Below are positions 43,570 through 55,734 of a DNA stretch of 64,000 nt, piece by piece. The first letter of the stretch is position 1. Each line of letters starts with the position of its first letter. Source of the stretch: Phascolarctos cinereus (taxonomy: Eukaryota > Chordata > Mammalia > Diprotodontia > Phascolarctidae). The position numbers were made by a program, and so were the translations under genes. The notes beneath the pieces are model-generated. The model was not told where the DNA came from. It worked only from the letters and a program-made list of their open reading frames with translations, and did no database searches. The stretch lies in assembly GCF_002099425.1 (NCBI RefSeq), contig NW_018343953.1, positions 7,343,501 through 7,407,500 of the forward strand. Reading direction: 5' to 3'.

Positions 43570-45556
43570 GATCAATGACATATTTCTGTATATTACCAAT
43601 GAAATCCAGCAGGAAGAAATAGAAAGTGAGATTCTATTTGAAATAACTGTATGGATAATATAAAATAGTTGGAAGTCTACCTGCCAAGACACACCAAGGA
43701 ACAATATGAATACAATTATATAACACCCTTCACAGAAATAAAGACGGATCTAAATAACTGGAGAAATATTAATTGCTAATGGATAGGCTGAACCAATGTA
43801 ATAAAAATGATAGTACTACTTAAATTAATTTACTTATTCATTACCATGCCAATAGGGAAAAAACTAAAATTTATCTGGAAGCAAAAGGTCAAGAATATCA
43901 AAGGAATCAATGAAAAAAAAATTGAAAGGAAGTGAGCCTAGCAGTACCAGATCTTAAACTATCCTATACTAGCTACTCCTAATTCAACCATTCTGGAAAG
44001 CAATTTGAAATGATGCCCAAAAAGCTCTTGGACTCTGCATACCCTTTGATCTAGCAGTACCACTAAGTACAGGGTCTTTTCCCCAAAGATATCAAAGAAA
44101 GAGGAAAAGGGTCCATATGTACAAAAATGTTTACAACAGCCTTTTTTTTTTTGGTAGTAGCAAAGAATTGGAAACTGAAGGAATACCCATTAATTGGAGA
44201 ATGGATGAACAAGTTATGGTATGTGAAGGTGATAAAATATTATGCTGTAAGAAGTGATGAAGGGCATAGTTTCTGAAAGCCTGGGAAGACTTGCATGAAT
44301 TAATGCAAAGTCAAGTGAGCAGAACCAGAACAATTTGTACCGTAACAGGAATATTGTAAAGACAATGAATTTTGAAAGACTTAGTAACTAATCAACACAA
44401 TGACTAATCACAATGCCAAATGACTCATGATGAAACATACTCTCTACCTCCAGATAGAGTGCTAATGGACTCAAAGCACAAATTGTACCATATTTTCTTT
44501 TCTTTATTTTTCTTTGTTGTTTGACATTGCTAAAATAGGAATTTGTTTTGCATGATTACAGACATTAGTAATGGGTTCTGTTTTTCTTGTCTTTCCAATA
44601 GGTGGGAAGGGAAAGGAACTAGGGAGATTCAGAACTGAAAATAAAATTGATTTAAAAAAAAGTCTTAGTGATAAGGGAGTGTCAAGGAGAAGAGGGTGAT
44701 TGACAGTAAGGTTTTGATTGACAGTAAAGTTTCACAGATATCAAAAAGGGTGAAGATTGAGAAAAGACCACTAGATCTTGCAATTAGGAGATTGTAAACA
44801 ACTTGAGAGAGAGCCATTTTGGTTGAATGATGAGGTCAGAAGCCAGATTGTAGAGAGTTCATAAGAGAATGAAGAGAGAGGAAAGGGAGTAGAGTTACCT
44901 GTAATAGATGGTCTTCTCAAGGAGTTTAACCGCAAAAGACAGGAGAGATGGAATGGTAGTCAGGTTAGATAATCAGATGAAGGACTTTTGAAGATGGGGA
45001 AGACATTAGGCATGTTTGTAGGTAATAGGAAAGTAGCAGGAAACAAGGAGAGTTTGAAGATAAGGGAGAGTGGGGATGATAGTGGGGGCAATATACTGGA
45101 GAAAGGATGGAATCAAATCACTTGTGGATGTGGAGAGTCTTGGCATGGAGAAGGGCCTCCTCATACTTTGAGATGGGTGAAGGAGGAGATATTGACTACA
45201 GACATCTGAGAGATGTGTGTTGAAGAAGGGGGAAAAGTCCTCTGTGAATGACCTCAGTTTTTTTCAATGACTTATGAGATATGATTCTCAGCTGAAAGAC
45301 TAGGGGAGGGATATCTATGGGAAGCATGAAAAGGTTTGGAATAGCTGCTGCAGTAAGACAGTGAGATGTAAAAGAATTGCCTTGTTGCAATGTGAGCCCA
45401 GTTGAGATTAAGGAACAAATTTGTAGTGGATCCAGCCAGCATCCTTTTGTGATCTTCCCCAGCTTCCTTTGGCAGCACTTGTATAGGAGTAAAGACAGAA
45501 GATTCTGGGGGTAATCCAGGACTGAGGCTTGGCAGGGTAAAATCATTGATAAAAAG

Positions 45557-45686
45557 AAACAAGACATTCAAGAAAAGAGGACAGCATAGAGTTGAACTGA
45601 TTCACTTCGAGGAAGGGAAGAGGGTATAACCAATAGGCATAATGTCCTGGGGAAGAACTAAAGCAGTTGAAGGATTGAAGGTCATG
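45557..45686. repeat. Local direct duplication, copy 1
   Basis: Nearly identical to 46260-46392. It begins aaacaagacattcaagaaaa and ends ggattgaagg...gtcatg. It differs by a short changed stretch (cacttcgagg versus cattaagagg), a few single bases and small indels. It is much better conserved than the L2 sequence it sits in. Confidence 0.9.
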
Positions 45687-45849
45687 GTGGGGATGAAGAA
45701 AAAGGTTTAGGGTTACAAGCCAGAGGGAGAGGTGGAATGACCACAGATTATTATCAGTATGGGGAAACTTCAGAGTTCATAAACATGAAAGTAGAGCATT
45801 TGCGGGTGATGGCAAGATCATGATATGAGAATCTTTGTGTGTTGCATAT

Positions 45850-45950
45850 TTGGAATCAGATTTAGATCTGGAAGAACTCAGAGATTATTTAGCATCCTCA
45901 TTTTACAAATGAGAAGAGGAAGGCCACATCTGTAGTCACTTGTCAGATGT
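45850..45950 (-). mobile_element. MIR-type SINE fragment
   Basis: 'tagatctggaagaactcaga' and 'gcatcctcattttacaaatg'. Confidence 0.5.
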
Positions 45951-46259
45951 TAATTTGCTCTTTCCTCTGTTCTGTGAAGCAGGATAGTATTTGGAAGTAG
46001 TCAGTGAAGTCCAATGTATTGCCATGCTCTGAGAGGAGGAAACCAAGAGGAAAGTACGTCCTCCAGCTCTATTGCCCTTCAAATGTGATCCCAAACTTCT
46101 TCCACTATTACAACAATATGAATTCAGTTAAAAGGAATTTAGAGCAGCCCTGCCTGACTAATGAAGACTGAAAAAGTAGTTAAATGTAACATTGAAAAAA
46201 CCCAACCCAACTCCAGTACCATCTCCTTTGAAAACTTCCCTGATCCTCAAGCCCATAAT

Positions 46260-46392
46260 AAACAAGACATTCAAGAAAAGAGGACAGCATAGAGTTGAAC
46301 TGATTCATTAAGAGGAAGGGAGGAGGGTATAACCAATGTAGGCATAATGTCCTGGGGAAGAACTAAAGCAGTTGAAGGATTGAAGGACTGTC
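46260..46392. repeat. Local direct duplication, copy 2
   Basis: Second copy of 45557-45686, about 700 bases downstream in the same orientation. It is followed by L2-like text ('gccagggtctctggatcata') to about 46455. Confidence 0.9.
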
Positions 46393-46459
46393 ATGTGTGA
46401 AGAACAAAGAGGCCAGGGTCTCTGGATCATAGAGAACATAGAAGGGGTGAGGGCGTTTA

Positions 46460-49400
46460 GCAAGAATTTTTAAATAAAATATCAAAACAATTAAATGAGG
46501 TAGTAGACATGAATATGCTTTGAAAATTCTAAGTATGCTACAAATATAAAATATGAGAGATAATAGAAAATGAAATGTGCCATTGCTTCAAATTGAGCTT
46601 ATGACTCCATTCAGGAGCAATATCCATGGGTTTCACTAGTTAGCTGATCAAAATCAGGTACAGAAGCGAGAATTGCCCCTGACTCCTGTTAGCATGACAT
46701 CAATAAGAAAGTGTGAGTTGGGAGCTTCCGTGACTGGCTGTGTATACCTCCTCTCTTTTGGCTTGCCTTCTTTGCTTGGCTTGTTTGTTTCAACATGTAC
46801 TTGTCCAGTCTGCATTTGTATCCACTTTAGTCTAGATATATCACACATCAATCTATCCAGCATAGCCAGAGTACTGAGACTTCTGCAGCACTTGGTGCTG
46901 AGCCAACAACAGATACTGCCACCAGCTGACATAACCTAGACCTAGGCAACTTGATGTTCCCTAGCATGTCTTGTCTTTCTCCATTAGGAAGCCCAACTCT
47001 GCTGAAATTAGCTGTGTTCCTTAGATCCACAGCATTATGGGAAAATGGGCTCTTTCCATGTCCATATTAACTGTAGCAAAAATACTTTTAAGGGTATTTT
47101 TTCTAAGGATATCTCAACGTAAATTTTTTCATGGGCAAACCTAGGCAGAAAAGTTAGTAGGTGAAGTTAGTCTTTGGTTCTCTTGTCCCTCCTTTTTTAC
47201 CCCTTTACTTGTGTCCCATTCCCCCAAAACTCCTTGCTCTTAACTGACTGTCCAACAAAGTGTTATCTGGTAAATCTTAACATCACCAAGCTCTATTAAC
47301 ATAATAATAGAGGCACTCCTAAGGATTAAAAAAAAAACTTCAAGATTCGAAAGAATAAAAATGTAATGACTGTAAGTGGTTATTGTTGATATTTAAGACT
47401 AGGGACCTGCCTAGTTACCTCCTCAAATCACAGCATGTAGGTCACTAGTGAAATCATCCCTGTATGTGAAATACTTATTTTCGTTATGATTCATTATCTC
47501 AAGTGTTATTCTTAAAACGCTGTACCAGGAAGAATAATTACTTCATTGTGGATATGCATGCTTTTTATATGGCTTGTGTTCAGTGTTTTCTTGTATATCT
47601 TCAATATTTTAAGCAATTGTTCAATGTGAAAAACTGTCATCTCATACCCAGGGACAATTCTTTTTATTTATCAGACTATCCCCAGATACTACAATCCTTA
47701 TTTCTCAGGATAGTCTATGTGTACAAGAAAAGCCCATCTGTGGCCTTATGTCATCAATACCTTAGCAATTCCATTATAGAAATTGCTCTTCTTTAATGTG
47801 GTGGTTAGATAATGTTGTCTGTTGTCACCTTACCTTGTAGTGCAGTGTCATGTTGCCTTTGGGGACTGGTTAGTGAACTCTTAATGTCTAGGCAAAGAAA
47901 CAGAATTTTGACCTAAAAAACAAAACCACAAACCCTTCATAACTAATCAGCACAATTTTATTAATTTTTAACCAAATGTTTTATTTCAGCTTCAAATAGT
48001 TGGAATGTTCAAAGACAGAAAATTATAGAGAATTGACAATAGTTTTATTTACAGAGGAAAGATATACTTGCTTTGAAGCTAAGTAGTTTGCTGAGTGCTA
48101 GGTCATTTATTTCACAGTATCATGTGGCTGGAACCTCAGCAACATTCCACTGTGATCATATTGGGAGACAAGTTCTTGGTACTGATCTCAGATGTACTTT
48201 CCCTGTTCCAGGAGATACTAAACTCTCAACCTCAGAAAACCTGTACTGCCTCCGGCCGAGAAGCTTCAAAGGCACACTTTAATTTGGGGTAATGCTCTCA
48301 AGTTTGCCCAAAGGATGTCACTTTCTGTGTATCTGTCATTGTCAGAAATTACTTTTCAGGCACTCTGAATCCACGTATTTCTATAACTTAGACCTTTCTG
48401 GAAATGATTTATATCCAAATCTCTTAAAACAAGGCAAAAGTTAGAAATTACTTGGACAGATCACAAAAACAGAAAATATAAGTTTTAAACAGCTATCAGC
48501 TGCCATCTGTCTTGTCAGCAAATAGCCTGGATCTTTTTTTTAAAAGCTTCTACTGGTGATTTAACCCCTGATTAATGGATAATTGGCTTTAATTTCATTC
48601 AATCCAAAGGCAGGCTAATCAGTGTTTCTAGGAAAGGCAGCATGTTCCGGCCTAGCCAATAGAATGCACATTCTACGATGCATGGACCAAGAAGACTGTA
48701 GAGCATTAGACACTTCCCTGGTCCAGACTTAGATTTTGAAGTGGGAGCTACAAGTACCACGACGCCACTAACTCATAAACAATAAGTGGGAAGTTAGCAA
48801 GTTCTAGAAAGGAAGTGACAATAAATTTGGAAAAAGAAGTTTATATCTAGACTTAGAAGCTTACTAAGTTCACATACTTAGTAGTGTATATTTATAACAT
48901 GTCCTCAGGGATTTTTCTTTTCCAATCCTAACAAATATGTATTTGGTGTTCTATCAACTGGTTTGTTCTGTTTGCCCAATTCTGTAGAAAGGCAGGATTT
49001 TTTGGCATCAAAAGAGTTTATTTAAGCAAAAGGGCTGACAGTTGCTAGGTTTATTACTAAAGCCCCACATCCTCATCTGAACCACCATCAACCCCTTTGT
49101 TTTTAAGGATTGAAACACCACAGTGAGAGGAAAAATAGAGAAATGTGCAAGAAAGAAAAACAGGAAATGAAAACCTAGTCTTCCAAGTTGACTGACATAT
49201 AATAGAATTTCCTGTTATTCTGATATTTAAAGACCTACTTCAGTAGAAATCCATGGTAATTAGCTCTCAAAGTCATCTAATTCAAAATATTATATAAAGC
49301 CCAAGAAAAGAAACTGATTTTGCTTAGATAAAGGGGTTAAGAAAAGAATCTCAATATGTTTTCAGGGTTGTTGGCTTTTTTTTCTGCATTGTGACTAAAG

Positions 49401-50285
49401 TCTTGAATGAAAGGATTACTTAATATCATTTGGATCTAATATTTGGGGAATCTTTTATTAGTTTCTCATGAGTCTTAGGGGTATTAGTTTTGTTCTTATT
49501 TACTAGATAGTAGAAATAGTTTTCCATGTACCTACAAAATGGGTAGAAATTTTCTATCCATCAGTTTTCTTAAAGTAATTTCCTTTTTGAACACAGAGGC
49601 ACATACAAGTAAAACATCCCTTAGGGTATTTCAGTCAAAACAGTAGATAAAAATGTGCTAAAGTAGGTGATTGAAATTGATAATCCTCTTATCAATGGTT
49701 TCATGTTCTTGGCCTCTAAACAAGATTCAACAATTTTGGAAGTTCTTAAATGGATATTCTGCCGAAAGCTGACAATCCATTTAGATGACTAAAACAAGCC
49801 TAGAATTTTATAATAATTCATTATATAGCCACATTTACAGTATTTTAGGAAAAGAGAAGCAAAAAGCTCCCATTCTTAGTTTCCATGTAGCTGTCCTTGT
49901 CTTCATATCCCTGAAACTTCTCAGGAAAATGTGTTATAGAACTGGAAGAAATCTTACAAGTTTATTTAGTTCATTTCCTTGATATAAACTGGGATTTGAT
50001 AGATCATTATTTCTCACAATCTTTAAGATCTTCTAAAAAAGCTGTTTTATAAATATGTGAAATATATATATATGTATACATGCATATATATATATATACA
50101 TATATGAAATATACAAACACATGATAATGAATTCTTGGCCATGGCAAATCATAATCCAAAAAACCAAAATTCAAAATGGCCATCAGTCCAAGGTCTCCCT
50201 TTCACTTCTGCGAGAATAGTAGGAGAGTTGAGAAGGGACAGAGAATGCTAAGAAGCACACTGTAGACAGTATGCTATCTATAAAC
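46460..50285. other. Long stretch with little recognisable repeat
   Basis: No SINE, LINE or gene was identified with confidence. 46654-47030 is open on both strands for 60-92 codons but resembles no family I know and lacks clear exon signals. An (AT)n-rich block with alternating ATAC/ATGC words lies at 50062-50105. The low repeat density makes this a reasonable place to look for conserved intronic elements. Confidence 0.4.
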
Positions 50286-51670
50286 ACTAGCTTAGCTGTT
50301 AACATGCAACATATGAAGTGTTTGGCTAATGAACATATTGCTGGAAGAACTGAATCATATCAATCTTAACATTCTCACTATAGATAAAACCAGAGGACAC
50401 AAGTTGTAACTAAATGGAAGGATCTTTCATAGGTTCTCCTTAAAATAAGGAATTAGTGAAGTTGGTCTTATTGTGTGTACAAAGGCAACAAAAAATATCA
50501 TTTCACCAGACGTGTGATCACTTTGAACTGCAAGTACTCATGGTAAATATTAAAAAAAAATAGCCATGAAAATAATTGGGACTTGGGTACCAACATTCAT
50601 TGCACAAGATGAGGAGCTAAGAGAAGTTCTATGAGGAACTTAACAAGATCCTCTAAAATAAATTTTACTACTTTGCTTCTGGTGACTTCTGTACATATGT
50701 GGGCAAAGAGAAGGAGTGGGGGCAAAGAAAACATTTTGGTAGATGCGGTTCAGAAGTAAGAAACAAAAGAGGACAAGAGCTACAAACTACACAGAAGATT
50801 TATATTCATGTATTATAAACACTTTCTTTGAGAAAACAGTCAGGAGGTGCCAAATAATATCACAAAAATTTAAATGAGTTGTATTTGAACAGACAGGAAA
50901 TTACTGATTACTGATGAGAGTCATTTCCAAATCAGCTGTGTATAGTCAGACTACCAACTTGTTAGAGCAAAGATAAAAAAAAGCAAATAAGAGCTAGATG
51001 TGGTGTGCAAATGAGGCAGCTCCAAACTGATCTATTTAAACAAGCTATTGTTGCAGGAAAGTAAGAAATTAAAAAAAGAATGGACATTGACATTGACTGT
51101 CATCATTTCCTAAATAACCTTAATTGATGGCCATAATGAAGAGGTCAAAAGAATGTAGAAATTGCCTCAGACATGAAATAATGTGATCTCCTTGTCAAGT
51201 AGAAAGACCAGGAATTTAAGTATAATGCTGGTTTAGAATATAAATTCATTTATAAAATCTTATAGAGGAAGATGTTGTGATCTTATAAGCATTTTTGCCT
51301 CATAAAATGATGAGATCCAATGGAAGAAAAAACAAATTTAAAGAACGATTGATAAAGTTCCAACTACAAGTCAGTTCTGGAGCATTTAAGGATGAAACTG
51401 GATAGAGGAAAACAACCAGAAAAGAAATAAAGACCTGCAAAGATTTTTATAATAAACTTTTTTCACCATCTGGAACAATGGAGACACTGCATCAACTCCA
51501 CAGTTCCTGATGCTGTATGAGGAAGAACAAATGGTGCTGAGAAAGCAAAAATGAAAAGAGCAAGAGGAACTGACTACTATAGTAAGGAAGTCTATGCTGG
51601 AGTTTTGAGGGCATTGAGGGATTGACTCCCAAGGTCTGTGAAAGAGAGATGGTACTTGAAAAACATCTTG

Positions 51671-51728
51671 GACATCATCATCCTCATCATCCTCATCCTC
51701 CTCCTCATCATTATTGCTATTATTATTT
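51671..51728. repeat. (CAT/CCT)n low-complexity run
   Basis: catcatcatcctcatcatcc continuing into attattgctattatta. Confidence 0.85.
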
Positions 51729-51759
51729 CCCCAAAAGTGTCTGAGAATGGCGATAATGA

Positions 51760-51950
51760 AGATAGCATGCTACAGTGGTAAGATCACTGGCTCTGGAAGC
51801 AGGAAACCTTCACTGAGATCCTGCCTCTGATGCTTACTCTCTCTGTGACCTTGTGTTGATAACAACCTTTCTGAGCTTCATGTATCTTACCTGTAAAATG
51901 AGGAGACTGGAAGGTTCCTTTTAGATAAATGATCCTGTGACCTGTATTTC
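51760..51950 (+). mobile_element. THER1-type SINE in RTE LINE
   Basis: 'catgctacagtggtaagatc', 'actggctctggaagcaggaa', 'gaaggttccttttagataaa', 'gatcctgtga'. Confidence 0.75.
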
Positions 51951-51974
51951 ACACGCCTATTTTCCCATCTTGGT

Positions 51975-52212
51975 TATTGTTGTTCAGTTGTTTCAGTCAT
52001 GTCTGACTCTTCTTGGCAAAGATACTGGAGTGGTTTGTCATTTCCTTCTCCAGCTCATTTTATAGATGAGGAAACGGAGGCAAACAGGATTAAGTGGCTT
52101 GCCCCCAGTTACACAGCCAGTACATGTCTGAAGCTGGGTTTGACCTCAGGAAGATGAGTCTTGCCGATACCAAGCCTAGCACTAGACCCCACTGCATCAC
52201 CTAGCTGCCTTT
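51975..52212 (-). mobile_element. MAR1-type SINE in RTE LINE
   Basis: 'attgttgttcagttgtttca', 'aaagatactggagtggtttg', 'gatgaggaaacggaggcaaa', 'tgcatcacctagctgcc'. Confidence 0.92.
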
Positions 52213-52829
52213 CTCATCTTTACTCATTTTTTTTTTTCAGAAAAATCTATATATCCATAGATGACATGCTGGATAAAAACATGAGAAAGAAACGGGTAGA
52301 CTTTCACAAATTATATTCTACATAAAGTCACATCTTTATAGTCATACACAATTAACTGACAGTTGCAGAAAATGCCAAATCCCACTGTTTATTGTTGGTT
52401 GATTATTATAAAGTTATTAAGTAGAATAAATACTAACTTGAGGATATTTTTCCAGCAAGTAGTCTCTTGTTCATGTCAAAATTATACATAATTCCCTGAA
52501 AGTTACAACAAAAGAAATAACTTTGTTCAGAGACTTTGATTATAAATTTCAATCATGATATAGAAAAGGGAGATAAATCCTCGGAGGCTATCTCGCATAG
52601 AGTCTCAACTGACAAGGTATTCCCTGTAGATGGGAGGAACCTCCAGATTCTCCTGTTTGCAGATAGCATTGTGCTGATTGCATTAAGCTCTAGAACATTG
52701 CAGAGCCCACTAAATGAGATTTGTAGTTACTCAAAATAGTTTGGCCTAATTATCCAGGCAGGTTTAAAAAAAAAAGTAGATGAGGAACACCAAGGAGAAT
52801 ACAGGAACATATGTAGAAAATAATTCACT

Positions 52830-53775
52830 CTGGCCCAGTTAGAATCTTACCAGGGATTCAAAAATGGTTCATTAGGAAAACAGTTATAATAATCATATTA
52901 ACAACAAAGAACAAAAACTCCGCATGATTATTTCAATTAATTCAGAAAAAAAACTTTTAATAAAACATAGCCCTCATGTTTTATAATATAGTCAAAACAA
53001 TGTTTTAAACCAAGACTATTATTCTTTGTTTTTTAAATTTTTTAAATTTTATTTTGAACTTAAGAAATAAAACAAGCATTTCTACAACATAATAGAATAG
53101 AAAAAAAGATCATACATGAAACTGCAAACCTAGTATGTACAACCTTCTATTCCTTGTATGACTAATGTTTGAGATGCACTCCCTGATAGGCAGCAGAAAT
53201 AGTTTAGACCCTCATTCAGAGCTCTGGAGATTATAGTCCCTTTTCCTTTTTGTGTTCCTTTCTCTTACTTCGGAGAAATGAACTATGTTCAGCATATCCC
53301 ATGCCTTAGGAACATCTAACTGGTCTGGAAGCATAGTGGACAGCATCAGTAACACAGAACAAAGAATAGTAATTGCCATCCTAATGACTGTGTCATCCCC
53401 TCTAGCACTGGGGAAGAAAGAAAAGCAGACCGTATGGTAATCAGAAAGATATGTAGAGTGTCCCAGAACATATCTTTCTGAATACCAGATTAGATAAGCA
53501 AGTAACAGAAGCAATCAAAAATAGTAGCCCAGTATCTGAGAAACTCAAGATTTTAAACTCCTGGAGGGAAAGCACTTTTTTTTTACAAGAATTGCTAAGA
53601 AAAACAGAAAACAATTTGGCAAAAATTGAGTTCATAGCAACATTTTATGATATAGTTGTATATCTACTTACTACTCTATGTTATATTATGATAAACTCAA
53701 AATGAATAAATGACCTGAATATAAAAGGTTGCACCATAAGTAACTGGAAGATAAGATCAAGTTCCTTCCAAAGTA
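52830..53775 (+). mobile_element. L1 ORF2 fragment, interrupted
   Basis: L1 reverse-transcriptase text lies at 52850-53005 ('ttcattaggaaaacagttat', 'catgattatttcaattaatt'). A later ORF2 block lies at 53690-53775 ('aaatgacctgaatataaaag'). Between them lie an opposite-strand LINE 3' end and about 480 bases not recognised. Confidence 0.6.
53027..53160 (-). mobile_element. LINE 3' end, marsupial L1-type
   Basis: A T-rich tail, then 'acaagcatttctacaacata' and 'catgaaactgcaaacctagt', 'atgtacaaccttctattcct', a terminus also seen near 59560. Confidence 0.65.
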
Positions 53776-53779
53776 GTAC

Positions 53780-53955
53780 AGGGCTAAAGAGTCCTGATTC
53801 CAGTGTCATTGCGCCTGGCTTCAAATCGTGGCACTGACAGGTACTACCTGTATGATCTTGGGCAAGTCACTTAACTTTCCTTAGCTTCAATTTCCTCATC
53901 CTTAAAATGTTGTACTAGATGGCCTCTGAGGTCCACTCTAGCTCTAGATCTGTGG
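53780..53955 (+). mobile_element. THER1-type SINE
   Basis: 'aaagagtcctgattccagtg', 'gatcttgggcaagtcactta', 'gatggcctctgaggtccact', 'ctagctctagatctgtgg'. Confidence 0.88.
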
Positions 53956-54079
53956 TTGTATTCCTCTCCACAACTATGGCAAGGGGTTGAGGTGCAAGGG
54001 AGCACTCTTAACTAAACAAAAGGGAAAAGGAGATCACTCAGAATCACCGCCTTTGGACCTAATTTGATACATCCCTTAG

Positions 54080-54270
54080 TTTAGCAATCATAAAACATTA
54101 GAGGCAGAAGGAGGCTTTTGAGATTTAGTTTAATCCTCATTTTATAGGTAAGGAAACTGAACCCCAGAAAAGTCAAGAAACTTTCCCAAATAGTAAAAAA
54201 CAGGACTAAATCTCAAGTCTCTTGATTACCACTGCTTCTAGTCTCGTGTCAGCCCCTCTGCCACCCCATT
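54080..54270 (-). mobile_element. MIR-type SINE (marsupial variant)
   Basis: 'tttataggtaaggaaactga', 'accccagaaaagtcaagaaa' and 'aaatctcaagtctcttgatt'. Confidence 0.6.
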
Positions 54271-54364
54271 GTTCCCCAGAAAGGTATTTTATATTTTTGT
54301 GTGTATGATACACATAAATAAATCATTTCTGATTTTATTTTTCTCTTGATATCATTCTAATTAG

Positions 54365-54520
54365 TGACATGGCAGCCTACTGGATATAGTTATGGCTCAG
54401 AGTCAGAAAGTATAGGCTCAACTCTGTCTTCTAATGTTACCAATTGTAGAACACTGGTAAATCACTTCATTTCTCTGTCTCAGGCAACTCCATGGAATTT
54501 ATCTCTGAAATCCTATATAA
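54365..54520 (+). mobile_element. Decayed MIR/MAR1-type SINE
   Basis: 'gctcagagtcagaaagtata', 'ggtaaatcacttcatttctc' and 'tgtctcaggcaactcc'. Confidence 0.55.
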
Positions 54521-54559
54521 CATGTAAAATTTTCCCCTGTATTTATTTTTTAGAAGAAT

Positions 54560-55280
54560 GAAGAAAAAAAAGATAAGAAAATAAACCACTATCAGGAATT
54601 TAATCCAAAAAGGAATACATAGGACATGTCATGTACTATATACATTCCTTCCCATCCCCAAAACATCATCTAGCATTACAATATGTGCAGAGGAAACTGT
54701 TGTTAAGAATGATGACTTTGAGACAGGAAAAGATCTTCAGTTTGTAAGTTAACTGAAAATTCAACTGAGCCAGATACCTTTACAATTTTAATTAATTCTA
54801 ACATTTGTTGTTTAGAGTTTTGCTGATCAATTGTGATAAAATAGATCTTAAAAACTGCACTAAACACTTTCATGAAAAGTATTTGTTATGAAGGCTGAGA
54901 TTTTTTTCAATGATGTGAAAACAAATTTGTTGGTGTTAGAAGCATTTTCAGAGTCAATTTAGTTAGATACATTGTATAACTTTCTACTTGGCAATTCTTA
55001 CTAATAGGCACAATTGGAATATTGGTCAAATTGATGAAACATGAAGAGAAAACTAAGGTAGCAGAATTTTTTCACAGTGCTGTACAAATAGAATAAAGTC
55101 ATATTTAAAAGTCATTAGAATATATTTTCTAGATATGGATATGAAGAACCTTTTTTTTTAAAATAAAAATTAAAGACTGGAGCAGATTTTTTCTTTCTAA
55201 AGCTATATTCAGGGGTGATGGAGGTAATAGCTTTTAAAAAAAATAACCAAATACCTAGATGGGCTGTTAAGCCCATACTA
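54560..55280. other. Unassigned intron sequence
   Basis: AT-rich; nothing recognised. Confidence 0.4.
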
Positions 55281-55287
55281 TGCACAT

Positions 55288-55545
55288 AGAGCAGCTAGGG
55301 TAACATAATAGATACAGCACTGGACTTGGAATCACGAAGACTCATCTTCCTGTGTTCAAATCCAGCCTCAGACATATATTAGTTGTATTACCTTGGGCAA
55401 GTCACTTAATCCTGTTTAACTCAGTTTCCTCATCTGTAAAATGAGCTGGAGAAAGAAATGGCAAACCAATATAGTGTTTTTGCCAAGAAAATCCCAAATG
55501 ACGTTATGAAAAGTCAGACAGGACTGAAATGACTAAACAACAATA
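55288..55545 (+). mobile_element. MAR1-type marsupial SINE
   Basis: 'agagcagctagggtaacata', 'gaagactcatcttcctgtgt', 'gagctggagaaagaaatggc', 'gacaggactgaaatgactaa' and 'acaacaa'. Confidence 0.93.
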
Positions 55546-55734
55546 ATTTACATAGCTAGCCCTATAAGCAAAGTGCTTGTGAGACAAAGACAAAATGGAA
55601 AATAGTCCCTCCTCCTGTGAGGCTTGTCTTCTACTAAGGAGCCTAATTGGTAGAAGGCACTCAGAGACACTTTTAAAGAAGGACATCTGCAAGCCTTTTG
55701 ATTCCATGAGGTAATTTCCAAGTTTTATTTTGAG

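Larger units (their letters stand above)
39840..44660 (+). mobile_element. Marsupial L1, 5'-truncated, ORF2 remnants to 3' tail
   Basis: From the ORF1/ORF2 spacer (about 39900) it follows L1 ORF2 in order. Endonuclease blocks lie around 40040-40660 ('taaacatatatgcaccaaat', 'ttgaggacttcaatttatcc'). The mid-ORF2 part lies around 41160-41400 with a 68-codon open piece ([20 protein letters not shown]). The reverse transcriptase blocks lie around 41500-42100, with the catalytic FADD box reading FVDD near 42018. The C-terminal part is at 43575-43990, and the 3' UTR at 43990-44650 ends in an A-rich tail. Many frame breaks make it inactive. It is split at about 42157-43570. Confidence 0.85.
39340..45690 (-). 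mobile_element. L2 LINE interrupted by a long L1
   Basis: The L2 3' side lies at 39485-39838 ('aaggagctcatagtctaatg', 'acttaaaggaagccagggaa'). The reverse-transcriptase side lies at 44665-45690 ('gtgtcaaggagaagagggtg', 'gattgagaaaagaccactag', 'gatgaggtcagaagccagat'). In reverse complement the second part encodes a decayed YRPISLL-type reverse transcriptase block. About 1 kb of L2 expected between the two parts is missing. Either it was deleted or the two parts are separate copies. Confidence 0.75.
50380..52760 (+). mobile_element. RTE-clade LINE, decayed
   Basis: Endonuclease-like text lies near 50555-50850: MKIIGTWVPT, then an INTFFEK word matching the 'NTFF' core of RTE endonucleases. A later open piece at 52536-52739 carries the reverse-transcriptase box LLFADSIVLIA (family pattern FADDIVLIA), preceded by VDGRNLQ. 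Many frame breaks. A trinucleotide-rich CATCAT/CTCCTC run (51671-51728) and two SINEs interrupt it. Confidence 0.72.

Noticed and set aside
46654-47030. Overlapping frames on both strands, possible small gene
   Set aside because: No family resemblance, no splice or start context, no tail or target duplication. Left as unassigned.
51671-51728. Spaced repeats resembling a CRISPR array
   Set aside because: It is a simple trinucleotide run. No repeat-spacer pattern exists anywhere in the window, and the genome is vertebrate.
53160-53640. Two minus-strand hydrophobic frames, possible retrocopy
   Set aside because: They match no protein I know and lie between L1 fragments. No A-tail or target duplication was found.
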